A stretch of DNA of 46,475 nucleotides from Leptolyngbya sp. PCC 6406 (lineage in GTDB: Bacteria; Cyanobacteriota; Cyanobacteriia; Phormidesmidales; Phormidesmidaceae), in the NCBI RefSeq assembly GCF_000332095.2, contig NZ_KI913949.1, positions 501,337 through 547,811 of the forward strand, given 5' to 3'. Below the pieces are notes generated by a model, which had not been told where the DNA came from, made no database searches, and saw only the letters and a program-made list of their open reading frames with translations. Each line of letters starts with the position of its first letter. The first letter of the stretch is position 1. Below are positions 24,939 to 33,341 of the stretch, piece after piece. The translations under genes were made by a program, and so were the position numbers.

Positions 24939-26348
24939 ATGTCTTTCCGTGATATGTCCTCTACGGCTCTCCCCGACTCCGCTCTGCCCCGCCTCAACCT
25001 CTTCACCATGTTCCGTTTGGGACTGTTTCAGATGGGGCTGGGGTTGCTGTCATTGCTGACCCTGGGAATTTTGAATCAGGTGTTGATTTCAGAGCTGCGA
25101 ATCCCGGCTCTGCTGGCTTCGGGTGCGATCGCAATGTACCAGTTCGTCTCCCCGGCTCGGGTGTGGATGGGCCAACTCTCTGATACCAAGCCCATTCGCG
25201 GCTACCACCGCACTGGCTATGTCTGGCTGGGGCTGGGGATGCAGGCCATCTGTCTGTTCCTGGCGATTCAAGTCGTGTGGCAACTGGGAGCCAGTCTGGG
25301 GGAGGGCTGGACGGTGGTCAGCTCCGGGTGGCTGGCGCTGCTGGCGGGGATGTTTGCCCTCTATGGCCTCTGCATTGCTTCTGCCTCCACTCCCTTCGCC
25401 GCCCTGCTGGTGGATGTGTCCGATGAAGACAACCGCTCCCAGTTGGTGGGCATCGTCTGGGCCATGCTGATGGTGGGCATTATTGCGGGCGCGATCGCGG
25501 GGCAGGTCTTGCTGCGGGATATGACAGCGGAGGATTTAGAAGGGGCCATTACCCGACTGTTTATCCTGTTTCCCCTCAGTGTTGTGGGGCTGGGGATCGT
25601 GGCCACTTTTGGCATCGAGAAAAAATATTCCCGCTATAGTAGCCGCTCCTCCTTGGCGGGACGGGAAGACCAAGTCACCCTGCGACAAGCCCTGTCTGTC
25701 TTGACCGCCTCCAAGCAGACGGGCTTTTTCTTTACCTTTCTGCTGGTGATGACCACCAGTCTGTTTTTGCAACAGCCGATTCTGGAACCCTATGCCCGCG
25801 AGATCTTTGGCCTCAGCATTGGCGAAAGTGCCGGTTTGAACCAGTTTTGGGGCTACGGTATTTTGGTCGGCATCGCCATCTCCGGGTTTGTGATTGTGCC
25901 TCGTCTCGGCAAACGGAACACCGCCATGGTGGGGTGTCTGTTCTCCTCCGTCTGTTTTGTCCTGGTGATCCTGTCGGGCGCGACCACGAATCCCACGCTG
26001 CTCCGCAGTGCGGTGATGCTGTTTGGGCTGGCCTCCGGCATCCTCACCAATAGCGCGGTGAGTTTAATGCTGGATCTGACGGCGGCAGAGACGGCGGGGA
26101 CGTTTATCGGGGCTTGGGGTTTGGCCCAGGCCATGGCCCAGGCCAGCGCCACGGTGCTGGGGGGCGCTATTCTCTCCCTAGGTCGCCAGGTCTTTGGCGA
26201 TTCCTTCCTGGCCTTTGGTCTGGTGTTTGCCTGCCAGTCGGTGGGAATGGTGTTGGCCTTTTTGCTGTTGACGCGGGTGAATGTGCAGACCTTTAAGCAA
26301 GAGTCGGGAGATGCGATCGCGGCCCTCATGGAACTGGAATTAGATTAA
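24939..26348 (+). CDS. BCD/PucC-family major facilitator protein
   Basis: A 469-residue MFS protein with about twelve hydrophobic segments. Seen: FRLGLFQMGLGLLSLLTLGILNQVLI at the N-terminus (partly quoted), VSPARVWMGQLSDTKPIRGY after helix 2, TPFAALLVDVSDEDNRSQLVGI in the middle and FGLASGILTNSAVSLMLDLT near the end. These are signatures of the PucC/BCD family linked to (bacterio)chlorophyll protein assembly in phototrophs. In cyanobacteria a role in chlorophyll delivery or light-harvesting assembly is likely but not shown here. The stop overlaps the next start (TAATG), so the two are co-transcribed. Confidence 0.9.
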   Translation: MSFRDMSSTALPDSALPRLNLFTMFRLGLFQMGLGLLSLLTLGILNQVLISELRIPALLASGAIAMYQFVSPARVWMGQLSDTKPIRGYHRTGYVWLGLGMQAICLFLAIQVVWQLGASLGEGWTVVSSGWLALLAGMFALYGLCIASASTPFAALLVDVSDEDNRSQLVGIVWAMLMVGIIAGAIAGQVLLRDMTAEDLEGAITRLFILFPLSVVGLGIVATFGIEKKYSRYSSRSSLAGREDQVTLRQALSVLTASKQTGFFFTFLLVMTTSLFLQQPILEPYAREIFGLSIGESAGLNQFWGYGILVGIAISGFVIVPRLGKRNTAMVGCLFSSVCFVLVILSGATTNPTLLRSAVMLFGLASGILTNSAVSLMLDLTAAETAGTFIGAWGLAQAMAQASATVLGGAILSLGRQVFGDSFLAFGLVFACQSVGMVLAFLLLTRVNVQTFKQESGDAIAALMELELD

Positions 26349-27178
26349 TGCAGGATCTAATGCAGGATCAGGTGCAGTGGGATCGGGTGCTGGATGTTTG
26401 CCATAGCCTCACGGATCGGGTGGCAACTCAACTGCTAGCAGTCGGCAACGCCCCCGCAGAGGAAAAACAAGACGGCAGCCTCGTCACCCAATTTGATACC
26501 TGGGCTGATGAACAACTCCGCACCGGCCTCCAGACCGCCTTCCCAGACCACGGCATCCTCAGCGAAGAAACCCACCATGTGTTCCCCGATCAAGACTGGT
26601 GCTGGATCATCGACCCCATCGATGGCACCACCAACTTCAGCCGGGGTATTCCCCTCTGGGCCATTTCCCTGGGCTTGCTTTACCGGGGCACCCCCGTCTA
26701 CGGCTACATTTACCTGCCGCCCCTGGGGGATCGCTTCCACGGCTACTGGGCCGGGACCAGTGGGTTGACCCTACCCACCGGAGCATTTTTGAACAACCGA
26801 CCCATCCACACCCGCCCCGACGATCCCAGTGCCAACCAGTTCTTTAGCCTCTGCGCCCGCAGTACGAGCATCTTGCAACGCCCCTTTCCCTGCAAGGTGC
26901 GGATGCTGGGCACCGCCGCCTACAATCTGCTGCTGGTGGCGGCGGGTTATGCGGTGGGGGCGGTGGAAGCCACCCCCAAGGTGTGGGATATTGCCGGGGT
27001 CTGGCCGATCTTGCAGGCCGCTGGAGCTACCTGGACGCCTCTGGACGAGGGTGATCCCTTTCCCCTGACGGTGGGGGAAAACTACCGCGATCGCGCTTTC
27101 CCCACCCTCATCACCAGCCGCGCTGATTTAGTGGATCAATTTCGTCCCCTAGTGCAGGGCGTGATCGGCGGCGGCTAG
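26348..27178 (+). CDS. Inositol monophosphatase family phosphatase
   Basis: A 276-residue metal-dependent phosphatase. The family motifs are seen: GILSEET (residues 69-75), the metal-binding DPIDGTTNF (89-97) and WDIAGVWPIL near residue 215. Substrates of the family include inositol phosphates, fructose-1,6-bisphosphate and PAP; which one applies is not clear. The ATG overlaps the stop of the PucC-like gene. A second in-frame ATG four codons later is also possible. Confidence 0.92.
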   Translation: MQDLMQDQVQWDRVLDVCHSLTDRVATQLLAVGNAPAEEKQDGSLVTQFDTWADEQLRTGLQTAFPDHGILSEETHHVFPDQDWCWIIDPIDGTTNFSRGIPLWAISLGLLYRGTPVYGYIYLPPLGDRFHGYWAGTSGLTLPTGAFLNNRPIHTRPDDPSANQFFSLCARSTSILQRPFPCKVRMLGTAAYNLLLVAAGYAVGAVEATPKVWDIAGVWPILQAAGATWTPLDEGDPFPLTVGENYRDRAFPTLITSRADLVDQFRPLVQGVIGGG

Positions 27179-27199
27179 TACCGCAGGGCGTAAATCAGC

Positions 27200-27318
27200 C
27201 CACTATTGTCGCACCAGCCCAACCTTTTCTGGTCTCCTCTCCCCTTGGGAGAGGGCTAGGGAGAGGGGCCGAGTGTGCCACGATGGAACGGCCAGGGTAT
27301 TGCCGCCGCCCAGTACTA
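27200..27318 (-). repeat. Dispersed repeat, inverted partner of 23727-23840
   Basis: On the minus strand it reads TAGTACTGGGCGGCGG, CCGTTCCATCGTGG, CCCCTCTCCCTAGCCC and GGCTGGTGC, matching the copy at 23727. It includes a strong hairpin-capable block (CCTCTCCCCTTGGGAGAGG) that may end transcription of the phosphatase gene. The remaining 85 bp to the Rrf2 gene should carry its promoter. Confidence 0.85.
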
Positions 27319-27402
27319 ACGGCACCCAAACGGGAATCCTCTAAACCCGACTGGGGAACCGGGGTATACTGGGAAGACTGTTAAAAGGCTGTCACCCTGT
27401 TC

Positions 27403-27837
27403 GTGGAACTTTCCTGTAAAAGTGAATATGCCCTGTTGGCGCTGGTGGAACTTGGCCTCCACCACACCAGTAATGAGCCCATGCAAATTCGGCAAATTGC
27501 AGTCCAGCAAAATATTCCCGACCGCTACCTAGAGCAACTCCTCGCCACCCTGCGGCGGGCGGGACTGGTGCGCAGCCAGCGGGGAGCACGGGGGGGCTAT
27601 TTGCTGGCGCGCTTGCCCTGGCAGATCACCCTCTACGATGTGGTGAGATGCATTGAGGGGCTAGACGCCCAGGGCGAACCCCAGGACTGTCCCCAGACAT
27701 CAGAAGCGGTGGTGATCACCGAAGTCTGGCAAGAGGTCCGGCAAGCGGCGGAATCGGTGCTGCAAAAATACACTCTGCAAGACCTACTGGATCGGCGTAA
27801 CGCCAAACAGCAGGTAGACATCATGTATTACATCTAA
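27403..27837 (+). CDS. Rrf2-family transcription regulator (CymR-like)
   Basis: A 144-residue Rrf2 protein with a winged helix-turn-helix (SEYALLALVELGLHH, NIPDRYLEQLLATLRRAGLV, RGARGGYLLAR). The three-cysteine Fe-S cluster motif of IscR is missing: only single cysteines occur in CIEGLDA and DCPQT. This points to a CymR-like regulator. The gene lies 39 bp before cysK on the same strand, so control of cysteine metabolism is likely. The start is a GTG at 27403. Confidence 0.9.
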   Translation: MELSCKSEYALLALVELGLHHTSNEPMQIRQIAVQQNIPDRYLEQLLATLRRAGLVRSQRGARGGYLLARLPWQITLYDVVRCIEGLDAQGEPQDCPQTSEAVVITEVWQEVRQAAESVLQKYTLQDLLDRRNAKQQVDIMYYI

Positions 27838-27876
27838 GAACTTCTAAGACCTTGCTCTGAACCGTCCTTAACCACC

Positions 27877-28842
27877 ATGCGTATTGCCGCCGACATCACC
27901 GCTCTGATTGGCCACACTCCTCTAGTTCGCCTCAACCGCATTCCCCAATCGGAGGGGTGTCACGCCCAGATTGTTGTCAAGCTAGAGGGCATGAACCCTT
28001 CCGCCTCTGTGAAAGATCGCATTGGCATCAATATGATCGCAGCGGCGGAGGCAGCGGGCAAAATCACTCCTGGACGCACGACACTGGTGGAACCCACCTC
28101 GGGCAACACGGGCATTGCCCTGGCCATGGCCGCCGCCGCCAAGGGCTACCACCTGATTCTGACCATGCCCGAAACCATGAGCGCGGAGCGGCGGGCGATG
28201 TTGCGCGCCTACGGGGCAGAACTGCACCTGACCCCCGGCCTAGAGGGGATGGCGGGCTGTATTAGCCGTGCCCAAGCGCTGGTCAACACCCTGCCCGATG
28301 CCTATATGCTCCAGCAGTTTCGCAACCCGGCCAATCCCGATATTCATCGCAAAACCACGGCGGAGGAGATCTGGGCCGATACCGATGGGGCCGTGGATAT
28401 CTTGGTGGCGGGGGTTGGCACTGGCGGCACCATCACCGGGGTAGCGGAGGTGCTCAAGGCCCGCAAACCCAGCTTTCAAGCGATCGCGGTGGAACCCGTC
28501 GGCAGTTCCATTCTCTCCGGCGGCAAGGCTGGACCCCATAAAATTCAAGGGATCGGGGCAGGCTTTATCCCCGAGGTGCTGAATGTTGCCATAATTGATG
28601 AGGTGGTCACCGTCAGCGATGAAGATGCCATCGCCTATGGTCGCCGCCTCGCCCGAGAGGAGGGGTTGCTATCCGGCATTTCTAGCGGAGCCGCCCTTAA
28701 GGCTGCGATTGAAGTGGGCAAGCGCCCCCAAAATGCCCAAAAGCTAATCGTCCTGATCCAGCCCAGCTTTGGGGAACGCTACCTCAGTACCCCGTTGTTC
28801 CAGGATCCAGAACTCCTTGCCCCCCTCGCCGTCAGTTCCTAG
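27877..28842 (+). CDS. cysK: Cysteine synthase (O-acetylserine sulfhydrylase)
   Basis: A 321-residue PLP enzyme forming cysteine from O-acetylserine and sulfide. Signatures: [10 protein letters not shown], the PLP lysine K46 in [10 protein letters not shown], substrate loop [12 protein letters not shown], the phosphate-binding GTGGTITG, and SSGAALKAA near the end. Length and motifs fit CysK/CysM; CysK is preferred but the two are hard to separate by eye. It lies downstream of an Rrf2 regulator and nine bases before an ABC ATPase gene, in one cluster. Confidence 0.95.
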   Translation: MRIAADITALIGHTPLVRLNRIPQSEGCHAQIVVKLEGMNPSASVKDRIGINMIAAAEAAGKITPGRTTLVEPTSGNTGIALAMAAAAKGYHLILTMPETMSAERRAMLRAYGAELHLTPGLEGMAGCISRAQALVNTLPDAYMLQQFRNPANPDIHRKTTAEEIWADTDGAVDILVAGVGTGGTITGVAEVLKARKPSFQAIAVEPVGSSILSGGKAGPHKIQGIGAGFIPEVLNVAIIDEVVTVSDEDAIAYGRRLAREEGLLSGISSGAALKAAIEVGKRPQNAQKLIVLIQPSFGERYLSTPLFQDPELLAPLAVSS

Positions 28843-28851
28843 TGACGTGCT

Positions 28852-29634
28852 ATGGCTTCCCCCAACCTCACTTCCCCTGCCCCTAATGCCCTCCCCGCCG
28901 ACCTGGCGGTCTGTATCCGCAATCTGGACTATCACTTTGGGCGCGGTGACCTGAAAAAACAGGTGCTCTTTGACATCAGCATCGATCTGCCGCCGGGGCA
29001 GATTGTGATCATGACCGGGCCTTCCGGCTCTGGTAAAACCACGCTTCTGACGCTGATTGGGGCGCTGCGGTCCCTTCAGTCCGGCAGTCTACGGGTGCTG
29101 GGGAAAGAGGTGGTGGGGCTCGGCAAACATCAGTTGGTGGAGGTGCGGCGCAACATTGGCTTTATCTTCCAGGCCCATAACCTCTTCGCTTCCCTCACCG
29201 CCTGTCAAAATGTAGAGATGGCGGTGGAATTGGTGGGCCGTTTTGGCAACAAGCGGGCTCAGGCGGTGGATATGCTGACTCGGTTGGGGTTGGCGGATCG
29301 GGTGGATTACAAGCCCGAAGCGCTCTCCGGCGGGCAAAAGCAGCGGGTTGCGATCGCACGTGCCCTGGTCAACCAACCCAAGCTAATTCTGGCGGACGAA
29401 CCCACCGCTGCCCTGGACAAAAAATCCGGGCGGGACGTGGTCACCCTGATGCAAATCCTGGCTCGGGAACAGGGCTGCACCGTGCTCATGGTCACCCACG
29501 ACAACCGCATTCTAGACGTGGCGGATCGCATCATCAATTTGGTGGATGGAGCCCTGGCATCCGACGAAAACCTGGACACCTTCGTCGCCAGCCACGATCC
29601 CAAAACCCTAGACCGCCGCATGTTCATACTCTAG
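28852..29634 (+). CDS. DevA/LolD-type ABC transporter ATP-binding protein
   Basis: A 260-residue ATPase with Walker A GPSGSGKT (56-63), signature LSGGQKQRVAIARAL, Walker B LILADEPTAALD and a switch His in VTHDNRI. It belongs to the MacB/LolD/DevA group; the C-terminal FVASHDPKTLDRRMFIL looks like cyanobacterial DevA. DevA normally works with DevB and DevC, and neither is in the window. The gene follows cysK by nine bases and precedes the next gene by seven, so it is part of the cluster. Confidence 0.93.
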   Translation: MASPNLTSPAPNALPADLAVCIRNLDYHFGRGDLKKQVLFDISIDLPPGQIVIMTGPSGSGKTTLLTLIGALRSLQSGSLRVLGKEVVGLGKHQLVEVRRNIGFIFQAHNLFASLTACQNVEMAVELVGRFGNKRAQAVDMLTRLGLADRVDYKPEALSGGQKQRVAIARALVNQPKLILADEPTAALDKKSGRDVVTLMQILAREQGCTVLMVTHDNRILDVADRIINLVDGALASDENLDTFVASHDPKTLDRRMFIL

Positions 29635-29641
29635 AGGCCCT

Positions 29642-30127
29642 ATGGCGATTTCCTTTGAGAGCCCGGTCCAGGCGGTTACCTACCACAAGGTGTTGGATTA
29701 TCTCCAGCAGTCCAGCCTGTTTCGAGAGTCCCTGCGGATTTATGATAATCGGCCCAAATTTGACATCCTCTATGGCGCGACCCTAGCGGAAATTGAGGTT
29801 TTGCCCTGGGAGGACCATCCCTGGCAGACGACGGAACTGGCCACCGTCCGGGCCACCAGCTGCGTCACCGTGGGCAGCAGCCTCAAGGAAGATCTCATGT
29901 ATTTTCTGCTGACGGAAAACCGCCGAATGCGCTTTGGCGCTTTTCACCTGGATGAGGCGGGTCAGGTGCTCTTTGCCGAGAGTGTTCTGGGGGGCGACAA
30001 CATGGATCTGATGGAGCTGCAAACCTGCATCCTCTCCGTGGTCACCATCGCCCACACCTACGAAGACCTGATCGCAGAGAAATTCGGCGGTCACCGGGCG
30101 GTCTCTCCCCAGGAGGTGCCTTTATGA
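29642..30127 (+). CDS. Conserved hypothetical protein, possibly YbjN/CesT-like
   Basis: A 161-residue soluble protein: LQQSSLFRESLRIYDNRP, ILYGATLAEIEVLPWED, FLLTENRRMRFGAFHLDEAG and a helical ending VVTIAHTYEDLIAEKFGG. The fold style (strand-rich centre with helical ends, FGAFxxDExG) reminds me of YbjN/CesT-type peptide-binding proteins; this is an impression, not proof. It ends the cluster begun by the Rrf2 gene. Confidence 0.6.
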   Translation: MAISFESPVQAVTYHKVLDYLQQSSLFRESLRIYDNRPKFDILYGATLAEIEVLPWEDHPWQTTELATVRATSCVTVGSSLKEDLMYFLLTENRRMRFGAFHLDEAGQVLFAESVLGGDNMDLMELQTCILSVVTIAHTYEDLIAEKFGGHRAVSPQEVPL

Positions 30128-30267
30128 ATGCCCACTCAGGGTAAAACTCATCTTTTCTCATTTTTCTAGCGCTGCCCTCCGGCAGGATCAGAGCAGGATG
30201 GATTTCGGGCAAATTGCGCTCATCCATCCCCTGCCGCAACCCCCCATCCTGTCACAAGGCTTTCCCC

Positions 30268-31071
30268 ATGCTTTTCCTCTTGACTGGTCTTCCCCAATGG
30301 ACCCGCCGCTCTGCCCGTCCCCTGCGTCTGGCTCTACTCATGACCCTTGCTGCCCTATTTCTGCCCGTCCTACCCGCCCTAGCTCAGACCGCTAGTTCCC
30401 CCGATGTTGGCATCTTGGGACAACTGCGGGGACAACTGGTGGATGCCCTCGCCTGGATTGATGGCCTAGGTGCGATCGCGCCCATCGCCTTCATCGCCCT
30501 CTACATTGTCATCACCGTCGCCTTCCTGCCTGCATCCGTCGTCACCCTAGGGGCAGGGGTCGTTTTTGGGGTGGTGAAGGGCTCCCTCCTTGTTTTCGTA
30601 GGAGCCATGCTGGGGGCAACCGCAGCTTTTTTGGTCGGACGTTACCTGGCCCGAGACTGGGTCGGCAAGCGCATCGCCGGAAATGCTAAATTCCAGGCCA
30701 TTGATGAAGCCATTGGTCGCGAAGGCCGCAAGATTATTTTTCTCATTCGCCTCTCCCCAGCTTTTCCCTTCAACCTGCTCAACTACGCCCTGGGCCTGAG
30801 CAAAGTGTCTCTCAAAGACTACATCGCAGGCACCACCGGCATCATCCCCGGCACCATCATGTATGTCTACCTGGGCTCCCTAGCCGGGAACCTGGCCACC
30901 CTAGGAGCCGGGGAACAACCCAGCAACCCCACCATTACCTGGACCATTCGCATCATCGCCTTCCTGGCCACGGTGGCGGTCACCGTGTACGTCACCCGCA
31001 TCGCTCGTAAAGCCCTAGCGGAGTCGGTCCCCAGCATCGGAGAAGAAACCAGCGAGATGACAAGCCCTTGA
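30268..31071 (+). CDS. TVP38/TMEM64 (DedA-like, VTT-domain) membrane protein
   Basis: A 267-residue membrane protein of the SNARE-associated/VTT group. Seen: VAFLPASVVTLGAGVVFG, GATAAFLVGRYLARDW, IFLIRLSPAFPFNLLNYALGLS and GTTGIIPGTIMYVYLGSLAG (partly quoted). These are the family signatures. Relatives are implicated in lipid scrambling or transport. The ATG at 30268 gives a normal N-terminal signal-like helix; the frame also opens at a TTG 18 codons earlier, which is unlikely. Confidence 0.92.
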   Translation: MLFLLTGLPQWTRRSARPLRLALLMTLAALFLPVLPALAQTASSPDVGILGQLRGQLVDALAWIDGLGAIAPIAFIALYIVITVAFLPASVVTLGAGVVFGVVKGSLLVFVGAMLGATAAFLVGRYLARDWVGKRIAGNAKFQAIDEAIGREGRKIIFLIRLSPAFPFNLLNYALGLSKVSLKDYIAGTTGIIPGTIMYVYLGSLAGNLATLGAGEQPSNPTITWTIRIIAFLATVAVTVYVTRIARKALAESVPSIGEETSEMTSP

Positions 31072-31186
31072 CCCATTCCCCTCGTTCCCGCGCTCTGCGT
31101 GAGAGCATACCCCCTGGCGCTCCTGCACCCTGGGGTAGACGGCGCTGGAGGTCCAAAAATGGCCCAGTCAGCGGGGCCAAGCACGG

Positions 31187-31477
31187 CTATTCCTTGGGCA
31201 AATACTTAATCAGCGCCTTCATCACTTCTCCAGGATGGGTCCGGAGGGGATTCGTCTCGCTAGGGGCTGGAAGGAAGTCAGTCCACTCCAAAACTTCAGC
31301 AAAGCGGCGTTGATGAAGACTATGGACGATCGCGCTCACAGCAGCTTTGGAACCAATCACCAGGATTTTGACTGGTTCGCGGTCGGGCTTGGGGTAAGTG
31401 TACAGCTTGAGGGAAAGCTCCACCCCCACGGTTTCAGAAGCCTGGGAATCGGCGGCAAGAAAGGCTTGAGTTTGCAT
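31187..31477 (-). CDS. Conserved cyanobacterial hypothetical protein
   Basis: A 96-residue protein from the ATG at 31477 (the frame opens four codons earlier with two GTGs). Segments LSLKLYTYPKPDREPVKILVIG, SAIVHSLHQRRFAEVLEWTDFLPAP and HPGEVMKALIKYL (partly quoted) match a type I know from cyanobacteria as small conserved hypotheticals. No signal peptide. Function unknown. Confidence 0.65.
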   Translation of the reverse strand: MQTQAFLAADSQASETVGVELSLKLYTYPKPDREPVKILVIGSKAAVSAIVHSLHQRRFAEVLEWTDFLPAPSETNPLRTHPGEVMKALIKYLPKE

Positions 31478-31591
31478 AGCGAACACCACAAAACGTCATC
31501 AGAGTCGATGACGCCCATGATAGTCAACGCATTTGATGCCGTCAACAAGTCTGTTGTTTACGTGGTCAAATTCCTCTGACACCATGAGGGC

Positions 31592-31828
31592 ATGGGAAAA
31601 GCAGGAAAAGCCCTCCGGCAGGTACTTGAAGAGTTTGAGGTGAGCCAGTACAGTCTCGCAGCGGCTCTCAATATTGAGCGCAACAGCGTTTACCGATGGG
31701 TGAATGAGAAGAGTGACCCCTCAGGGGAAACGATTATTGAACTGGTAAGGGCGCTGAAAGAACTCAAACCTGAAGCCGCCAAAGCTTTTGTGGAACGTTA
31801 TCTCGGTGAAGAAGTAAACGACATCTAA
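31592..31828 (+). CDS. Small helix-turn-helix (XRE-like) protein, possible antitoxin
   Basis: A 78-residue XRE-like protein with LEEFEVSQYSLAAALNIERNSVYRWVNE as helix-turn-helix (quoted in parts: SQYSLAAALNI, NSVYRWVN). It ends 22 bp before the ATG of a RelE-like toxin remnant (31851) on the same strand, so it may be the antitoxin or regulator of that locus. It is intact. Confidence 0.75.
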   Translation: MGKAGKALRQVLEEFEVSQYSLAAALNIERNSVYRWVNEKSDPSGETIIELVRALKELKPEAAKAFVERYLGEEVNDI

Positions 31829-31903
31829 CCGTTTGAGCAGATCTCAAGGCATGAACCAAGGACAGTGGCTCATTCAGAAATATGTGGATGAGGCACTGTC
31901 CTA

Positions 31904-32569
31904 TTAAAGAGTGAGAGCCTCAAATCCCCTGGATAATAGGATTTCAGAGAGTTTCAAGGGGCGCTGAATGAATCCCATGGCCATGGCAGGCGTCGTCCGT
32001 TTCTCCAAACTCCAATGGGGCCGCACCCAGTTGTGCATCAGACGCTGGACATTCAAAGCTCGCTGCAAGCCCTCCACCTGCTTGGCATAGTGATTCTGCC
32101 GCCTGCGATAGGCTGTTGCCCGTCGCCTCAAGGCACTGTTGAAGGCTTCCAGGTGATTGGCGTGGACCTCGCTGAGGGCACTGAGGGCCGTCCAAGGATG
32201 CTCAACTTTGAGCCACTCTACCCTGGGTTCACCTTGAGAGCCTTTGATCTTGATGGCCACCTCTAACCCCTCCCGCCACACCTTGCGATAGGGATAGGCA
32301 TCGCTGCTGAGGTGGCTCGGCAGATAAACGCTAGCCAGTTTCCACAATTCCTTGCCATAGCGACGTTCACCGTCGGTAAACCAGCGAATCCAAAGGCTGG
32401 GTTCTGCCCATTGCCACGCCCGTTGCACCCCTTCCTCAAACAACTGAGCCTGCTTGAGTCCAGCGCTGGCTTCTAGCCAGTAGCGACTCTCTCGCTCAAT
32501 GAAGCTAATAGTCCATCCCTCGGAGGCTTCGGGGGGGAAGGTTCTCACCGACGCGGGTGTAGAGTTCAT
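31904..32569 (-). CDS. IS1-family transposase, catalytic part (second frame)
   Basis: A 221-residue frame holding the DDE-type core: WTISFIERESRYWLEASAG, then WFTDGERRYGKELW (second acidic position) and HANHLEAFNSALRRR with YAKQVEGLQRALN and a NWVRPHWSLEKRTTPAMAMG ending. It overlaps the first frame at 32505-32569. The first frame ends EGDELYTRVGENLPP; this one resumes EASEGWTISF after a C7 tract (G7 on the plus strand, 32531-32537). Joining the two needs a one-base shift there, by slippage or through a sequencing error. Confidence 0.9.
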   Translation of the reverse strand: MNSTPASVRTFPPEASEGWTISFIERESRYWLEASAGLKQAQLFEEGVQRAWQWAEPSLWIRWFTDGERRYGKELWKLASVYLPSHLSSDAYPYRKVWREGLEVAIKIKGSQGEPRVEWLKVEHPWTALSALSEVHANHLEAFNSALRRRATAYRRRQNHYAKQVEGLQRALNVQRLMHNWVRPHWSLEKRTTPAMAMGFIQRPLKLSEILLSRGFEALTL

Positions 32570-32900
32570 CGCCTTCTATCGTGACCTCTCCGCCCTCTGG
32601 GGCAGGGGGTGACCAGGCGGGCAGATGAGACGATAACCGTTCTTCCCAGGTGGTAATACTGCTGGGAGATGTCCCCACCACCCTGGCAGCAGCTCTGATG
32701 CCGAGTCCTTCGTGGCGGGCATTGAGGGCCATCTCTACGGTGGTGACTGGGGTGCGCAGGCGGGCCATGGGGGTGCCGCTGCGTTCATTGAAGCGACGAC
32801 CACAGGTTTTACAGAGGTATTGTTGAAGGACTTGACCCGTCTTGAGGGGTTTTGTGCCATTCTTGACGATGGCCTCACTCTGACAATGGATACAGTTCAT
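32505..32900 (-). CDS. IS1-family transposase, zinc-finger part (first frame)
   Basis: A 131-residue frame with a four-cysteine zinc finger (MNCIHCQSEAIVKNG and YLCKTCGRRFNE), a helix-turn-helix (LGIRAAARVVGTSPSSITTWEE) and the first catalytic region EGDELYT. It corresponds to InsA plus the start of InsB. The last codons (RSLRGMDY) are out of frame with the family and follow the C7 tract, where the catalytic frame should take over. Confidence 0.9.
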   Translation of the reverse strand: MNCIHCQSEAIVKNGTKPLKTGQVLQQYLCKTCGRRFNERSGTPMARLRTPVTTVEMALNARHEGLGIRAAARVVGTSPSSITTWEERLSSHLPAWSPPAPEGGEVTIEGDELYTRVGENLPPRSLRGMDY

Positions 32901-33047
32901 TGGACTTAAAGGCTCGCTGTATCTACAGTCTAGCTCTCACTCCCTAAGATGACAGTGCCGTGGATGAAGGGGAAAACTGTCCCTTTGATGCCTGGTTTGA
33001 AAATCTGAAACGGCATCGAGACAATTCGGGGCAACATGGATGGATTA

Positions 33048-33174
33048 GGTGCCCCCATGGGTGGGAGTTTTCGGCAGATTATGGGGGCAGGAATGTATGG
33101 GGAGGATTGGGGCTGTGGGGAGGCAGATTTTGTAGGGAAGGGGTTGGATGTGGGGTAGTGAGTTAGGTGGTGAG
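33048..33174 (+). repeat. 127-bp direct repeat, left of the restriction-modification genes
   Basis: Begins near GGTGCCCCCATGGGTGGGAG, continues TTTTCGGCAGATTATGGGGG and TTTTGTAGGGAAGGGGTTGG, ends near AGTTAGGTGGTGAGC. A closely similar direct copy lies at 35868-35994. The two bracket the R-M system and the 41-bp array. The 165 bp after it (33175-33341) hold no recognised feature apart from the promoter region of the methylase gene. Confidence 0.9.
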
Positions 33175-33341
33175 CAGTGCCCACCCTACTTGCTGACTCA
33201 GCACCAGTGGCTTTCGTCCGTCCGCTGCCGTAATTGATCCCGTCGGCCTCAGGGACTATGTTAGGTGGCACTAAACCTTGCGCCAATCAAACAACCATGC
33301 TACTTTTAGTCATCACAACCCACTTTGATTGACTTTAGTCT

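Larger units (their letters stand above)
31892..32959 (-). mobile_element. IS1-family insertion sequence, complete, with target duplication
   Basis: A 1068-bp element. Ends: GGCACTGTCCTATTAAAGAG at 31892 and, on the other strand, GGCACTGTCATCTTAGGGAG from 32959; both continue GTGAGAGC, giving imperfect terminal inverted repeats of about 27 bp. The 8-bp sequence GTGGATGA flanks both ends (31884-31891 and 32960-32967), a target duplication of the length made by IS1 elements. The transposase is encoded on the minus strand in two overlapping frames. The perfect duplication suggests a recent insertion. Confidence 0.95.
31851..33046 (+). pseudogene. RelE-like toxin remnant interrupted by an IS element
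   Basis: The 5' part (31851-31891) reads MNQGQWLIQKYVDE. Removing the IS and one copy of the 8-bp target duplication joins it in frame to 32968: GENCPFDAWFENLKRHRD. The joined protein starts like RelE/HigB-type toxins (xxIxxYVDExGxCPFxxWLxxL). After about 36 residues the frame enters the 127-bp repeat at 33048, so the toxin was cut twice: by a repeat on the right and by the IS. Only the N-terminal third remains. Confidence 0.75.

Noticed and set aside
32531-32537. C7 tract in the IS transposase taken as proven programmed frameshifting
   Set aside because: IS1 elements do use frameshifting, but an A-rich slip site is usual; a homopolymer sequencing error fits as well, so only a need for a one-base shift is stated.
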